Shown here piece after piece: positions 44,699-55,917 of a DNA stretch of 64,000 bases. The notes under the pieces were generated by a model that worked only from the letters and a program-made list of their open reading frames with translations, was not told the DNA's origin and searched no databases. The position numbers and the translations under genes are program-made. Origin of the DNA: Pseudomonas chlororaphis subsp. chlororaphis (GTDB taxonomy: Bacteria > Pseudomonadota > Gammaproteobacteria > Pseudomonadales > Pseudomonadaceae); assembly GCF_003945765.1 (NCBI RefSeq), contig NZ_CP027712.1:5952001-6016000 (forward strand), read 5' to 3'. How positions within the stretch are numbered: position 1 is the stretch's first letter; the number at the start of each line of letters is the position of its first letter.

Positions 44699-45019
44699 TC
44701 ACTTGAACTGCAGGGATCGGACCTTTACCGCATCCCGGGCGGGCACCTTGTCTTTCAACCAGATGACCTTGGCCGAATGTGGAGTCACTTCGTGCCTCAG
44801 GCATTCGAGCACGCTCAATTGCGTCTCACGCTCGCTACGATCCAGATAGGCTTTGATCACCTCGAGCTCGGCGTGACTCAGGCCCCGCAACTCCAACTCC
44901 GCAGGACGCTCATTACGCAAGCTCCCTGCTGTTTTCGCTGTATCCAAGGCCAAAGCCAGACGATCTATCAATCGTTCGTACAACTCGGGTTTTGTAACTT
45001 TTCGCTGCGACTCAACCAT
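44699..45019 (-). CDS. Small conserved hypothetical protein upstream of leuS
   Basis: A protein of 106 residues, mostly helical and charged (LYERLIDRLALALDTAKTAG, LSHAELEVIKAYLDRSERE). Its position beside leuS and its helical start resemble the N-terminal part of YbeL/DUF1451, but the C-terminal zinc-ribbon cysteines of that family are missing; it has only one Cys. It could be a shortened relative. No membrane segment or signal is seen. It is divergent from leuS. Confidence 0.6.
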   Translation of the reverse strand: MVESQRKVTKPELYERLIDRLALALDTAKTAGSLRNERPAELELRGLSHAELEVIKAYLDRSERETQLSVLECLRHEVTPHSAKVIWLKDKVPARDAVKVRSLQFK

Positions 45020-45210
45020 CCACTCACCTCATGAAAGTAAGAATCACTCCCCCTTTTTGAGCTTAGCCGCACTGCCGAAACCGGCAGGGTGCCGCGACCA
45101 ACGGCCCACGGCGCGTAATCAGGGTTTCCCTCGGTAGAGCGCGGTCATGTATGCTACGGCGCTTCCTGTAACTCCACTTCCAGCTCGACTGGGTAGCGAA
45201 AACGCCATAG

Positions 45211-47886
<2,676 letters not shown>

Positions 47887-47974
47887 TTGGATCAGGCGTC
47901 AGCCCAAGGCTGACGCCGAATAAAACCTCCAGGGCCGCCCTGTCGGCCCACATGGTTTCAAGGGGAGCAACAAG

Positions 47975-48580
47975 ATGATCAAACGCAACCTCCTGGTGAT
48001 GGGCCTGGCCGTACTGCTGAGCGCCTGCGGCTTTCAGCTGCGCGGTACCGGCACCACCGAACTGGCGATCAAGGAACTCGACCTGAGCGCCCGTAACGCT
48101 TACGGCGAAACCGTGACCCAGCTGCGCCAAGTTCTGCAGAGCAGTGGCGTCAAGGTCTACGCCGGTGCGCCCTACAAGCTGGTGCTGACCCGCGAGCAGG
48201 AATCCCAGCGCAGCCTCAGCTACGCCGGTGCCGGTCGTTCGGCCGAATATGAAATGACCACCGTGCTGAACTACGAGATCCAGGGCCAGAACAACCTGAC
48301 CCTGCTCAGCGACAAGCTGCAAGTGCAGAAGGTCTACATCCACGACGGCAACAACCTGGTGGGTTCCGACCAGGAATCGCTGGAAGTGCGCAAGGAAATG
48401 CGTCGCGACCTGGTGCAGAACATGATGCTGCGCCTGCAACTGCTGACCCCGACCCAGCTGGATCAACTGCAGCAGACCGCGGATGCCCGCGCCAAGGCCG
48501 AGGCCGAGGCGCTGGAAGCCGCGCAGAAGGCTGAGGCGGAAACCCCGCAACAGTCGCCCATGCAGCTGCCGAACCAGTAA
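47975..48580 (+). CDS. lptE: LPS-assembly lipoprotein LptE
   Basis: A protein of 201 residues. The signal peptide KRNLLVMGLAVLLSAC has its lipobox cysteine at 18; it is followed by GFQLRGTG, a typical LptE opening. The alanine/glutamate-rich tail (ADARAKAEAEALEAAQKAEA) is a Pseudomonas-type helix. It plugs LptD in the outer membrane and helps insert lipopolysaccharide. It lies between leuS and holA, as in most gamma-proteobacteria, with 38 bases before holA. Confidence 0.95.
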   Translation: MIKRNLLVMGLAVLLSACGFQLRGTGTTELAIKELDLSARNAYGETVTQLRQVLQSSGVKVYAGAPYKLVLTREQESQRSLSYAGAGRSAEYEMTTVLNYEIQGQNNLTLLSDKLQVQKVYIHDGNNLVGSDQESLEVRKEMRRDLVQNMMLRLQLLTPTQLDQLQQTADARAKAEAEALEAAQKAEAETPQQSPMQLPNQ

Positions 48581-48618
48581 GCCTTGTGGGGCGCCCAGGC
48601 GCCCCGCTTGCCCTCCTT

Positions 48619-49656
48619 ATGAAACTCGCCCCCGCTCAGCTCGGCAAACACCTGCAAGGCACGCTCGCACCGGTCTATGTCATCAGTGGCGACGACCCGT
48701 TGCTGTGCCAGGAAGCCGCCGACGCCATTCGCACCGCCGCCCGCCAGCAAGGCTTCGATGAACGCCAAGTATTCAGCGCCGACGCCAATTTCGATTGGGG
48801 AACGCTGCTGCAAGCCGGCGCGAGCATGTCGTTATTCGCCGAAAAACGCCTGCTGGAACTGCGCCTGCCTTCGGGTAAGCCCGGCGACAAAGGTGCCGCG
48901 GCCTTCATCGAATACTGCTCACGGCCGGCCGAAGACACCCTGCTGCTGATCAGCCTGCCCAAGCTCGATGGCAGCGCGCAAAAGACCAAATGGGGTAAGG
49001 CCCTGATCGATGGCGAGCAGACCCAGTTCATCCAGATCTGGCCGGTGGATGCCAACCAGTTGCCGCAGTGGATTCGCCAACGCCTGTCCCAGGCCGGGCT
49101 TTCCGCCAGCCAGGACGCCGTGGAGCTCATTGCGGCCAGGGTAGAAGGCAATCTGCTGGCCGCGGCCCAGGAAATCGAAAAGCTCAAGCTGATGGCCGAG
49201 GGTGGACAGATCACGGTGGAAACCGTGCAAGCGGCAGTCGCCGACAGTGCGCGCTTCGATGTTTTCGGGCTGGTGGACGCCATCCTCAATGGCGAGGCCG
49301 CGCATGCCCTGCGCATGCTCGAAGGCCTGCGCGGCGAAGGTGTCGAACCGCCGGTGATTCTCTGGGCGCTGTCCCGGGAATTGCGGGCGCTGGCCAATAT
49401 GTCGCTGCAGTACAGCCAGGGCACTCCGCTGGACAAAGTATTCAGCCAGGCCCGTCCACCCGTCTGGGACAAACGCAAGCCGTTGATGAGCAAGGCCCTG
49501 CAGCGCTATTCCGCACCACGCTGGGCGCAATTGCTGCTCGATGCCCAACGTATCGATGCGCAGATCAAGGGGCAGGCCGCCGGTTCGCCCTGGAGCAGCC
49601 TGAGCCGCCTGTCGCTGTTGATGGCAGGGCAACGCCTGCCTCTCCCAGCCGAGTAA
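48619..49656 (+). CDS. holA: DNA polymerase III, delta subunit
   Basis: A protein of 345 residues. The clamp-loader delta subunit begins with APVYVISGDDPLLCQEAADA. It includes the beta-clamp-opening region (SMSLFAEKRLLELRL) and ends with the collar domain (LLDAQRIDAQIKGQAAGSPW). It opens the sliding clamp during loading at the replication fork. ATG 48619 fits the usual opening KLAPAQLGKHL; an in-frame TTG at 48586 is less likely. It follows lptE. Confidence 0.96.
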   Translation: MKLAPAQLGKHLQGTLAPVYVISGDDPLLCQEAADAIRTAARQQGFDERQVFSADANFDWGTLLQAGASMSLFAEKRLLELRLPSGKPGDKGAAAFIEYCSRPAEDTLLLISLPKLDGSAQKTKWGKALIDGEQTQFIQIWPVDANQLPQWIRQRLSQAGLSASQDAVELIAARVEGNLLAAAQEIEKLKLMAEGGQITVETVQAAVADSARFDVFGLVDAILNGEAAHALRMLEGLRGEGVEPPVILWALSRELRALANMSLQYSQGTPLDKVFSQARPPVWDKRKPLMSKALQRYSAPRWAQLLLDAQRIDAQIKGQAAGSPWSSLSRLSLLMAGQRLPLPAE

Positions 49657-49663
49657 CCCCAAC

Positions 49664-49702
49664 GTCTTGCAGAAGCAAGGCTCGTTCCTACAGGGAATGG
49701 GG
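49664..49702. repeat. Single degenerate REP element after holA
   Basis: CTTGCAGAAGCAAGGCTCGT then TCCTACA is a diverged single copy of the GTAGGAGCGAG REP family. It lies in the 152-base gap between holA and arfA, which otherwise shows nothing recognisable. Confidence 0.45.
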
Positions 49703-49808
49703 GAGTCCGTGAGGTTTGCTGAAAAACCCTACGCATCACAGGGCTGGACAGCCGGGTCAAGCTGGCCGATCATCTGCCGCGCAAACCCACCTCAAGCGAG
49801 AACCGAAA

Positions 49809-49970
49809 ATGAGCAAGCCATCCAAGCATGGCCCCAACAAGGCCAAATCCATCATCGCCCAGCCACTGTTCCGCAGCCGTCAGGAACGACCCGCCAAGGG
49901 CAAAGGCAGCTACCGCCGCGAAGCCTTCCAGTCTAAAAGCTGGGAGGCTTCTTACTTTCTGGCTGCATAA
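49809..49970 (+). CDS. arfA: Alternative ribosome-rescue factor ArfA
   Basis: A protein of 53 residues. It opens with a [20 protein letters not shown] core and continues [14 protein letters not shown], the basic ArfA motifs that bind stalled ribosomes and recruit RF2. It ends in a short hydrophobic tail (ASYFLAA). It frees ribosomes on non-stop mRNAs when trans-translation fails. A strong terminator-like hairpin lies within codons 38-48 (49920-49951), as expected for a gene whose message is cut before its stop codon. It lies between holA and a lytic transglycosylase gene. Confidence 0.93.
   Translation: MSKPSKHGPNKAKSIIAQPLFRSRQERPAKGKGSYRREAFQSKSWEASYFLAA
49920..49951 (+). terminator. Terminator-like hairpin inside arfA
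   Basis: GAAGCCTTCCAG and CTGGGAGGCTTC form a 12-bp stem with a single T-G pair and an 8-base loop. The T-rich run TTACTTTCT follows. It ends about 17 bases before the arfA stop codon, so a transcript stopped here has no stop codon. In E. coli and relatives an intragenic terminator or RNase III site makes arfA mRNA non-stop, so that tmRNA tags and destroys the product while it is active. The same arrangement is visible here. Confidence 0.75.
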
Positions 49971-50031
49971 AGCGGAGAACCCCGCCGGCGTGATAAGGTC
50001 TGTATCTGATTCGTATTCTCTGGACCTGTGC

Positions 50032-51354
50032 ATGCCCTTTTGTCTTTCCCGTCGTTGGCACCTGCGCCAACTGATCGCTGCCTCCAGCCTTGCCCTGCTC
50101 GTCGCCTGCGCGGAGAAACCCACCGCCGCCGATGCCCAGCCACTCCAAAGCATTCAAGCCGCCCCTCTCGCCGCGCCTGCAACCGTCGCTCCACTGGCCG
50201 TCGACAACCTGGACATCCAGCCAACCCAGACCTTTGCCCAATGGCAGGCAGGCTTCCGTGTCGAAGCCCTGAACGCCGGGATCCGCGCCGATCTTTTCGA
50301 CCGTGCATTCGCCGGCATCACCCCCGACATGGGCGTGATCAAGGCCGACCGCAGCCAGCCGGAATTCACCCGGCCGGTGTGGGAATACCTCGACGGCGCC
50401 CTGTCGCCGCTGCGCGTGCGCAAGGGCCAGGCACTGCTCAATCAGTACGCCGACATCCTGCAGCAGATCGAACAGCGTTATGGCGTCGATCGCCAGGCCC
50501 TGGTGGCGGTCTGGGGTATGGAAAGCAACTTCGGTGAGTTCCAGGGCAACAAATCGGTCATCCGTTCCCTCGCGACCCTGGCCTACGAAGGTCGCCGTCC
50601 GGCCTTTGCCAACAGCCAGCTGCTGGCCGCCCTGCAGATTCTCCAGCACGGTGACATCCAGCCCGAGAAGATGCTCGGCTCCTGGGCCGGCGCGATGGGG
50701 CAGACCCAGTTCATCCCGACCACCTACAACACCCACGCCGTGGACTTCGACGGCGATGGCCGCCGCGACATCTGGAACAGCCCGGCCGACGCCCTGGCCT
50801 CGACCGCGCACTATCTGCAAAGCTCCGGCTGGCAGAAAGGCCAGCCATGGGGTTTCGAAGTGCAACTGGCCAATGGCTTCGACTATGCGCTGGCGGATGG
50901 CGCGATCCGCAAACCGGTAGCCGAATGGCTGCGCCTGGGCATGCAGCTGCCTAACGGCGCCAGCGTTCCGGCCGGCGCCGAACAGCTTTCGGCAGCCTTG
51001 CTGTTGCCGGCGGGTTATCGCGGGCCGGCGTTCCTGATCCTCGACAACTTCCGCGCCGTTCTGAAGTACAACAACTCCTCGTCCTATGCCCTGGCGGTGA
51101 ACCTGCTGTCACAACGCTTCAACGGTTCAGGCCTGATCAACGGCGTCTGGCCGAAGGACGACATGCCCCTCAGCCGCTCCGAGCGCATCGAGCTGCAGAG
51201 CCTGCTCAGTGCCAACAATTACGATGCCGGCAACCCGGACGGCATTATCGGCGCCAATACCCGCAAGGCGATTCGCAGCGCCCAACAATCGCTGGGCTGG
51301 CCCGCCGACGGCTATCCGACCCACAAGCTGCTGGAGAGCCTGCGCTCGCGTTGA
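50032..51354 (+). CDS. Lytic murein transglycosylase with C-terminal peptidoglycan-binding domain (lipoprotein)
   Basis: A protein of 440 residues. The signal region [16 protein letters not shown] ends in a lipobox-like LVAC. The MltB-type SLT domain (about 60-350) has the catalytic Glu in [14 protein letters not shown] and [20 protein letters not shown]. The C-terminal PG_binding_1 domain (about 375-438) carries [20 protein letters not shown]. It cleaves the glycan strand to 1,6-anhydroMurNAc ends. It is a second, longer MltB-type enzyme beside the classical one at 56919. Confidence 0.93.
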   Translation: MPFCLSRRWHLRQLIAASSLALLVACAEKPTAADAQPLQSIQAAPLAAPATVAPLAVDNLDIQPTQTFAQWQAGFRVEALNAGIRADLFDRAFAGITPDMGVIKADRSQPEFTRPVWEYLDGALSPLRVRKGQALLNQYADILQQIEQRYGVDRQALVAVWGMESNFGEFQGNKSVIRSLATLAYEGRRPAFANSQLLAALQILQHGDIQPEKMLGSWAGAMGQTQFIPTTYNTHAVDFDGDGRRDIWNSPADALASTAHYLQSSGWQKGQPWGFEVQLANGFDYALADGAIRKPVAEWLRLGMQLPNGASVPAGAEQLSAALLLPAGYRGPAFLILDNFRAVLKYNNSSSYALAVNLLSQRFNGSGLINGVWPKDDMPLSRSERIELQSLLSANNYDAGNPDGIIGANTRKAIRSAQQSLGWPADGYPTHKLLESLRSR

Positions 51355-51375
51355 GCCAGGCCTGTGCGCCGAATC

Positions 51376-51412
51376 GTAGGGACGCCATAGTTGAGCAAGC
51401 TCGCTCCCACAA
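51376..51412. repeat. Single REP element between the transglycosylase gene and ldcA
   Basis: GTAGGGACGCCATAGTTGAG then CAAGCTCGCTCCCAC is a diverged copy of the GTAGGAGCGAGC family with its inverted half (GAGCAAGCTCGCTCC). It lies between convergent genes. Confidence 0.5.
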
Positions 51413-51432
51413 GGGCAGCGAGCACGGGCTGA

Positions 51433-52380
51433 TCAGCCGAATACCACGTCCTGCTCCAGGATCAACTGCTTCTCCCCCGCATCCAGCCTGACCATCGCCC
51501 CCATCGGCAGGGTCAGGTTCGGATCGCAGTGGCCACTGCGCCATCCAGCCAGAACAGGAATGCACAAGGGTTCGAAGGTCTGCTTGAGCAGCCCTGCAAG
51601 CGCCTGGGGCTCCACTCCTGCCACATCCCCCACCAGCACCCCGCGAAGCCTGTCGAGCTTGCCCGCCAGGCGCAGGTGCGTCAGCAGACGGTCGATCCGG
51701 TACAGCGGCTCGTTGATGTCTTCGATAAACAGAATGATGCCGTCGCCATTGATCTCGTATGGCGTACCCATGGTCGCGGCGATCAACGACAGGTTGCCTC
51801 CCAGCAACTGACCGCAAGCGATGCCAGGCTCGACGGTGGTCAAGGGATAAGCCGCCGGATGCGGCAGCAGGCTGCCAGCCTTCAACTGCCCCCGGAGCAG
51901 GCTGAACAGCGAGGACTCGGTAGGTGGCTGTTTGTCACCCAACAAGTCGGCATTGAGCATCGGCCCGTGAAAGGTCACGAAACCCGCATGACGATTGATG
52001 GCCAGATGCAACGCGGTGATGTCGCTGTAGCCGACAAACGGCTTGGCATGGCGGCGTAGCAGGTCGTAATCGATCCGGTCGAGCAAGCGCGGACTGCCAT
52101 AGCCACCCCGCAGGCACAGGATGGTATCGACATCGTCATCGGCAAAAGCAGCGTGCAGGTCGTTCAGGCGGACCTCGTCGCTACCGGCCAGATAGCCGTC
52201 CTTCTGTTGGACCCCGGGGTAGATCCGCAGCGAATAACCTCTAGCACGCATCCAGCGGGCGGCTTGCTCGGTATCCAGGGCTGCGGGCCCGGCGGGTGCA
52301 ATCAAGCCGATCAGCCCTTGCGAAGGCAGCGCGGGCACTGGGCGTTGCGCACAAAGGACGTCAGTCGGTTGGAGGGTCAT
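51433..52380 (-). CDS. ldcA: Muramoyltetrapeptide (LD-) carboxypeptidase
   Basis: A protein of 315 residues. The Ser-Glu-His triad of the S66 family is visible: nucleophile Ser119 in FVGYSDITAL, Glu in FIEDINEPLYR and His in SGHCDPNLTLPMGA. It removes the terminal D-alanine from tetrapeptides during cytoplasmic peptidoglycan recycling. ATG 52380 was chosen at the family's normal length; the frame is open upstream. It sits among cell-wall genes but runs opposite to the transglycosylase at 50032. Confidence 0.94.
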   Translation of the reverse strand: MTLQPTDVLCAQRPVPALPSQGLIGLIAPAGPAALDTEQAARWMRARGYSLRIYPGVQQKDGYLAGSDEVRLNDLHAAFADDDVDTILCLRGGYGSPRLLDRIDYDLLRRHAKPFVGYSDITALHLAINRHAGFVTFHGPMLNADLLGDKQPPTESSLFSLLRGQLKAGSLLPHPAAYPLTTVEPGIACGQLLGGNLSLIAATMGTPYEINGDGIILFIEDINEPLYRIDRLLTHLRLAGKLDRLRGVLVGDVAGVEPQALAGLLKQTFEPLCIPVLAGWRSGHCDPNLTLPMGAMVRLDAGEKQLILEQDVVFG

Positions 52381-52511
52381 CCAATGGTTCTCCCTGTGTG
52401 GATTCTCTAGTGCACAGTAGCCATGAAAGCGGGCAAACAGAAGTGCCGAAACGCCACGGCGCTTGCAGGAAAAGTCTATGGAGGAGGGAGACGCAGGCAT
52501 AACGGAAGATG

Positions 52512-52541
52512 ACGCCCGCAAGGAAAAGACCTTGCGGGCGT
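52512..52541. terminator. Hairpin after lipA
   Basis: ACGCCCGCAAGG and CCTTGCGGGCGT form a 12-bp perfect stem with a 6-base AAAAGA loop, 7 bases beyond the lipA stop codon (lipA reads leftward). There is no T-run behind it on either strand, so it may stabilise the 3' end instead of terminating. Confidence 0.6.
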
Positions 52542-52547
52542 ATTACA

Positions 52548-53570
52548 TCAGGAGACCAGGCCTTCTTTGGCCAGCTTCGCCTGCTCGTCGGCGTGGTAGG
52601 AGGAACGTACCAGCGGGCCCGAGGCGACGTTCTTGAAGCCCATCTTGTAACCTTCCTCAGCGAACCAGGCGAAGGTATCCGGGTGCACGAAACGCTGCAC
52701 CGGCAAGTGGCTGCGGGACGGTTGCAGGTACTGGCCGAGGGTCAGCATGTCGATGTCGTGCTCGCGCATGCGCTTCATGACCTCGATGACTTCGTCGTCG
52801 GTCTCGCCCAGGCCCAGCATCAGGCCGGACTTGGTCGGTACGTGCGGCACCAGCTGCTTGAACTTCTGCAGCAGGGTCAGCGACCACTGGTAGTCCGAAC
52901 CCGGGCGCGCGGCCTTGTACAGGCGCGGCACGGTTTCCAGGTTGTGGTTGAACACATCCGGCGGCTCGGCAGCGGTGATTTCCAGCGCTACGTCCATGCG
53001 GCCACGGTAGTCCGGGACCAGGGTTTCCAGCTGCACGTTCGGCGACAGCTTGCGGATTTCGCGGATGCAGTCGGCAAAGTGCTGGGCGCCGCCGTCGCGC
53101 AGGTCGTCGCGGTCCACCGAAGTGATCACCACGTACTTCAGGCGCAGGTCGGCGATGGCCACCGCCAGGTTCATCGGCTCATCGACGTCCAGAGGCTTCG
53201 GACGGCCGTGACCGACGTCGCAGAACGGGCAGCGACGGGTGCAGATGTCGCCCATGATCATGAAGGTCGCGGTACCGCCGGAGAAGCACTCACCCAGGTT
53301 CGGGCAGGACGCTTCTTCGCAGACGCTGTGCAATTTGTGCTTGCGCAGCAATTGCTTGATCCGGTCGACTTCCGGGGAAACCGGAATACGCACGCGAATC
53401 CAGTCCGGTTTCTTCGGCAGTTCGGTGGTCGGGATGATCTTCACCGGGATACGCGCGACTTTCTCGGCACCGCGCAATTTAACGCCGGTTTCAACTTTCG
53501 CACGGGCCGGGCGCTCGGAAACATCCAGCGTCGGGATCAGGGTTTGCACAGCGTCTTGCGCAGTAGTCAT
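52548..53570 (-). CDS. lipA: Lipoyl synthase
   Basis: A protein of 340 residues. The auxiliary cluster cysteines are in [12 protein letters not shown] and the radical-SAM cysteines in [15 protein letters not shown]. It inserts two sulfur atoms into octanoyl-lipoyl domains to make lipoate for PDH, OGDH and the glycine cleavage system. It is the last gene of ybeD-lipB-lipA, separated from lipB by one base, and a hairpin follows. Confidence 0.98.
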   Translation of the reverse strand: MTTAQDAVQTLIPTLDVSERPARAKVETGVKLRGAEKVARIPVKIIPTTELPKKPDWIRVRIPVSPEVDRIKQLLRKHKLHSVCEEASCPNLGECFSGGTATFMIMGDICTRRCPFCDVGHGRPKPLDVDEPMNLAVAIADLRLKYVVITSVDRDDLRDGGAQHFADCIREIRKLSPNVQLETLVPDYRGRMDVALEITAAEPPDVFNHNLETVPRLYKAARPGSDYQWSLTLLQKFKQLVPHVPTKSGLMLGLGETDDEVIEVMKRMREHDIDMLTLGQYLQPSRSHLPVQRFVHPDTFAWFAEEGYKMGFKNVASGPLVRSSYHADEQAKLAKEGLVS

Positions 53571-53571
53571 A

Positions 53572-54219
53572 TCAGTCGATTCCGCCCGTTAGGGTCGTCT
53601 GCTCAGCATAGTCGAGGTGTTTGACGAGCTGCGCACGCAGCCGGGCACTTACCTCGGCAAATTCAATCGGTCCTGTGTGGTCGCTCAGCTGGGTCATTGC
53701 CAGCCCGGCATAGCCACAGGGGTTAATCCGTCGAAACGGCTGCAGATCCATGTCCACGTTCAAGGCCAGGCCATGAAAGGAACAACCATGGCGGATCCGC
53801 AGGCCCAGGGAGGCGATTTTCGCGCCATCGACGTAAACGCCGGGGGCATCCGGCTTGGCCGCCGCGGCCACGCCGTAGCTGGCCAGCAGCTCGACCAGGC
53901 ACTGTTCCATCCGGCTGACCAGGTCGCGCACGCCAAAACCCAGGCGGCGCACGTCCAGCAGCAGATAAGCCACCAGTTGGCCAGGACCGTGATAGGTCAC
54001 CTGGCCACCCCGGTCGACCTGCACCACCGGGATATCCCCGGGAAGCAACAGGTGTTCGGCCTTGCCCGCCTGGCCCTGGGTAAAGACCGGCGGATGCTGC
54101 ACCAGCCAGACTTCATCGGGAGTATCGGTGCCGCGTTCGTTGGTAAAGCGTTGCATGGCCTGCCAGACCGGCTCGTAGGCCATCTGGCCGAGCTCGCGAA
54201 AGCCCAGCGTTTGAGGCAT
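53572..54219 (-). CDS. lipB: Octanoyl-ACP:protein N-octanoyltransferase
   Basis: A protein of 215 residues. It shows [20 protein letters not shown], the catalytic Lys region [20 protein letters not shown] and the catalytic Cys in [14 protein letters not shown]. It transfers octanoate from ACP to lipoyl domains. ATG 54219 overlaps the stop of the DUF493 gene (TGATG); a GTG one codon earlier is also possible. It is the middle gene of the lipoate operon. Confidence 0.97.
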   Translation of the reverse strand: MPQTLGFRELGQMAYEPVWQAMQRFTNERGTDTPDEVWLVQHPPVFTQGQAGKAEHLLLPGDIPVVQVDRGGQVTYHGPGQLVAYLLLDVRRLGFGVRDLVSRMEQCLVELLASYGVAAAAKPDAPGVYVDGAKIASLGLRIRHGCSFHGLALNVDMDLQPFRRINPCGYAGLAMTQLSDHTGPIEFAEVSARLRAQLVKHLDYAEQTTLTGGID

Positions 54220-54494
54220 CACAGCACCATGTGCACGAAGCCGGTGGCCCGCAACTCGCTGTTGATGTCGTACAGCTGTTCTTGACCGGTGGCGACGATG
54301 TGCAGCTGGATGGTCGTGTACTTGCCGTTGGTGCTCTGGCGCTCGGCCAGGGTCTTGTGGTCAACGGTCGCGTGTTTTTCAAGGATCGCGATGATCTTGT
54401 CCTTGAAACCCACGCCGGTGTCGCCGATCACCTTAATCGGGTAATCCGCGCAGGGGAATTCGATCTTTGGCGCCTTTACTTCGGTGTCTGTCAT
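54219..54494 (-). CDS. ybeD: YbeD/DUF493 family protein
   Basis: A protein of 91 residues. It opens with [20 protein letters not shown] and has a ferredoxin-like fold by family. It is almost always encoded beside lipB and dacA; its function is not settled. It overlaps lipB by one base (TGATG). A GC-rich hairpin lies between it and the dacA stop codon at 54575 (about 54530-54565). Confidence 0.94.
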   Translation of the reverse strand: MTDTEVKAPKIEFPCADYPIKVIGDTGVGFKDKIIAILEKHATVDHKTLAERQSTNGKYTTIQLHIVATGQEQLYDINSELRATGFVHMVL

Positions 54495-54574
54495 GGCGTA
54501 ACGGCCTCGTAAGCCGTGGCGACGGACGCGGCCCCCGCTCTATTTCAGAGCGAGGGCCGCGCGGGTCGACAATA

Positions 54575-55732
54575 TCAGTTGAACAAGCCGTAGAAGAATA
54601 GACGGATGCTATCCCACATGCGGCGGAAGATACCACCTTCGTCGACCGCGTCCAGAGCGATCAGATCGGCGCTGTGCACCACCTTGTCGTCCAGTTTCAC
54701 TTCGACTTTACCGATCACGTCGCCCTTGGCGATAGGCGCGATCAATTGTGGATTCATGGTCATGCTGGCAGCGAGCTTTTTCAGCTGGCCTTTTGGCATG
54801 GTCATGGTCAGGTCCTGGGCCAGGCCGGCCTTGATCTGGGAGGTGGTGCCTTTCCAGACAGGGGCCTGAGCCAGCTCGGTGCCCTTCTGGTAGAAGGTCT
54901 GGGTTTCGAAGAAGCGGAAACCGTAGGTCAGCAGCTTCTGGGTTTCGGCCGCGCGAGCCTGCTCGCTGTTGGTACCGAACACCACGGCGATCAGGCGCAT
55001 GCCGTCACGCACGGCCGAGGACACCATGCAGTAGCCGGCTTCGTCGGTGTGACCGGTTTTCAGGCCGTCGACGGTCTTGTCGCGCCACAGCAACAGGTTG
55101 CGGTTAGGTTGCTTGATGCCGTTCCAGAAGAACTCTTTCTGCGAGTAGATCGCGTAGTGAGCCGGGTCTTCGTGAATGATGGCGCGAGCCAGTACCGCCA
55201 TGTCGTGCGCCGACGAGTAGTGCTCGGGGTTCGGCAGGCCGGTCGGGTTCATGAAGTGGCTGTTGCTCATGCCCAGGTCGCCGGCGGTCTTGTTCATCAT
55301 GTCGGCAAAGGCATCTTCGCTACCGGCAATGTGCTCGGCAACCGCGACGCTGGCGTCGTTACCCGACTGAATGATGATGCCGTGCAACAGGTCGCTGACA
55401 GTGACCTGCGAGCCGACCTTGATGAACATCCGCGAACCGCCGGTACGCCAGGCGTTCTCGCTGACGGTCACCGGGTCGTTCTCGCCGATCTGGCCGCGAC
55501 GGATTTCCAGGGTCGCGATGTAGGCCGTCATCAGCTTGGTCAGGCTGGCTGGCGGCAGGCGCTGGTCACCGTTGTTCTCCACCAGCACGTTACCGCTGCT
55601 GGCATCCATGAGCACATAGGACTTGGCGGCCAGCTGCGGTGGCGACGGCATCACTTCTACCGCCCAGGCGGCAGGCGTGATGATCAGCGGGACAAGCAGA
55701 CACAGGCGTTTGGCAAAGGTGGTGATGTTCAT
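54575..55732 (-). CDS. dacA: D-alanyl-D-alanine carboxypeptidase (PBP5/6 type)
   Basis: A protein of 385 residues. The signal peptide (KRLCLLVPLIITPAAWA) is followed by the penicillin-binding motifs SxxK (PPASLTKLMTAY), SxN (IIQSGNDASVAVAEH) and KTG (VDGLKTGHTDEAG). The C-terminal amphipathic anchor is RRMWDSIRLFFYGLFN. It trims terminal D-alanine from peptidoglycan pentapeptides. In P. aeruginosa the gene at this place is called dacC. It is upstream of the ybeD-lipB-lipA genes on the same strand. Confidence 0.96.
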   Translation of the reverse strand: MNITTFAKRLCLLVPLIITPAAWAVEVMPSPPQLAAKSYVLMDASSGNVLVENNGDQRLPPASLTKLMTAYIATLEIRRGQIGENDPVTVSENAWRTGGSRMFIKVGSQVTVSDLLHGIIIQSGNDASVAVAEHIAGSEDAFADMMNKTAGDLGMSNSHFMNPTGLPNPEHYSSAHDMAVLARAIIHEDPAHYAIYSQKEFFWNGIKQPNRNLLLWRDKTVDGLKTGHTDEAGYCMVSSAVRDGMRLIAVVFGTNSEQARAAETQKLLTYGFRFFETQTFYQKGTELAQAPVWKGTTSQIKAGLAQDLTMTMPKGQLKKLAASMTMNPQLIAPIAKGDVIGKVEVKLDDKVVHSADLIALDAVDEGGIFRRMWDSIRLFFYGLFN

Positions 55733-55917
55733 CCGTCTCTCGAAATTGCTAATGGAAACTTGTCCTCGCGGACAAAACTATTCAGACAGCCTTCTAAAGG
55801 GCTGTCGCGTGTTCAGTTGTTCACTCACTGACCCTTGCCGGGTTTTTGTTGTACGACGAGCCAACAACCTGGGTTCACCCCCCAAATACCGCAGGCGAAC
55901 CATGAATCAATGTCCGA

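Noticed and set aside
47895..47917. Ten-bp perfect hairpin between leuS and lptE as a terminator
   Set aside because: No T-run follows on either strand and the genes are normally co-transcribed; it may be only a stabilising stem.
49828..50031. Extended N-terminus for the lytic transglycosylase overlapping arfA
   Set aside because: The frame is open but the lipoprotein signal begins at 50032, and the upstream part is the shadow of arfA.
55785..55806. GACAGCC/GGCTGTC hairpin between dacA and rlpA as the rlpA terminator
   Set aside because: The stem is only 7 bp with an 8-base loop and a weak T-run, so it is not convincing as a terminator.
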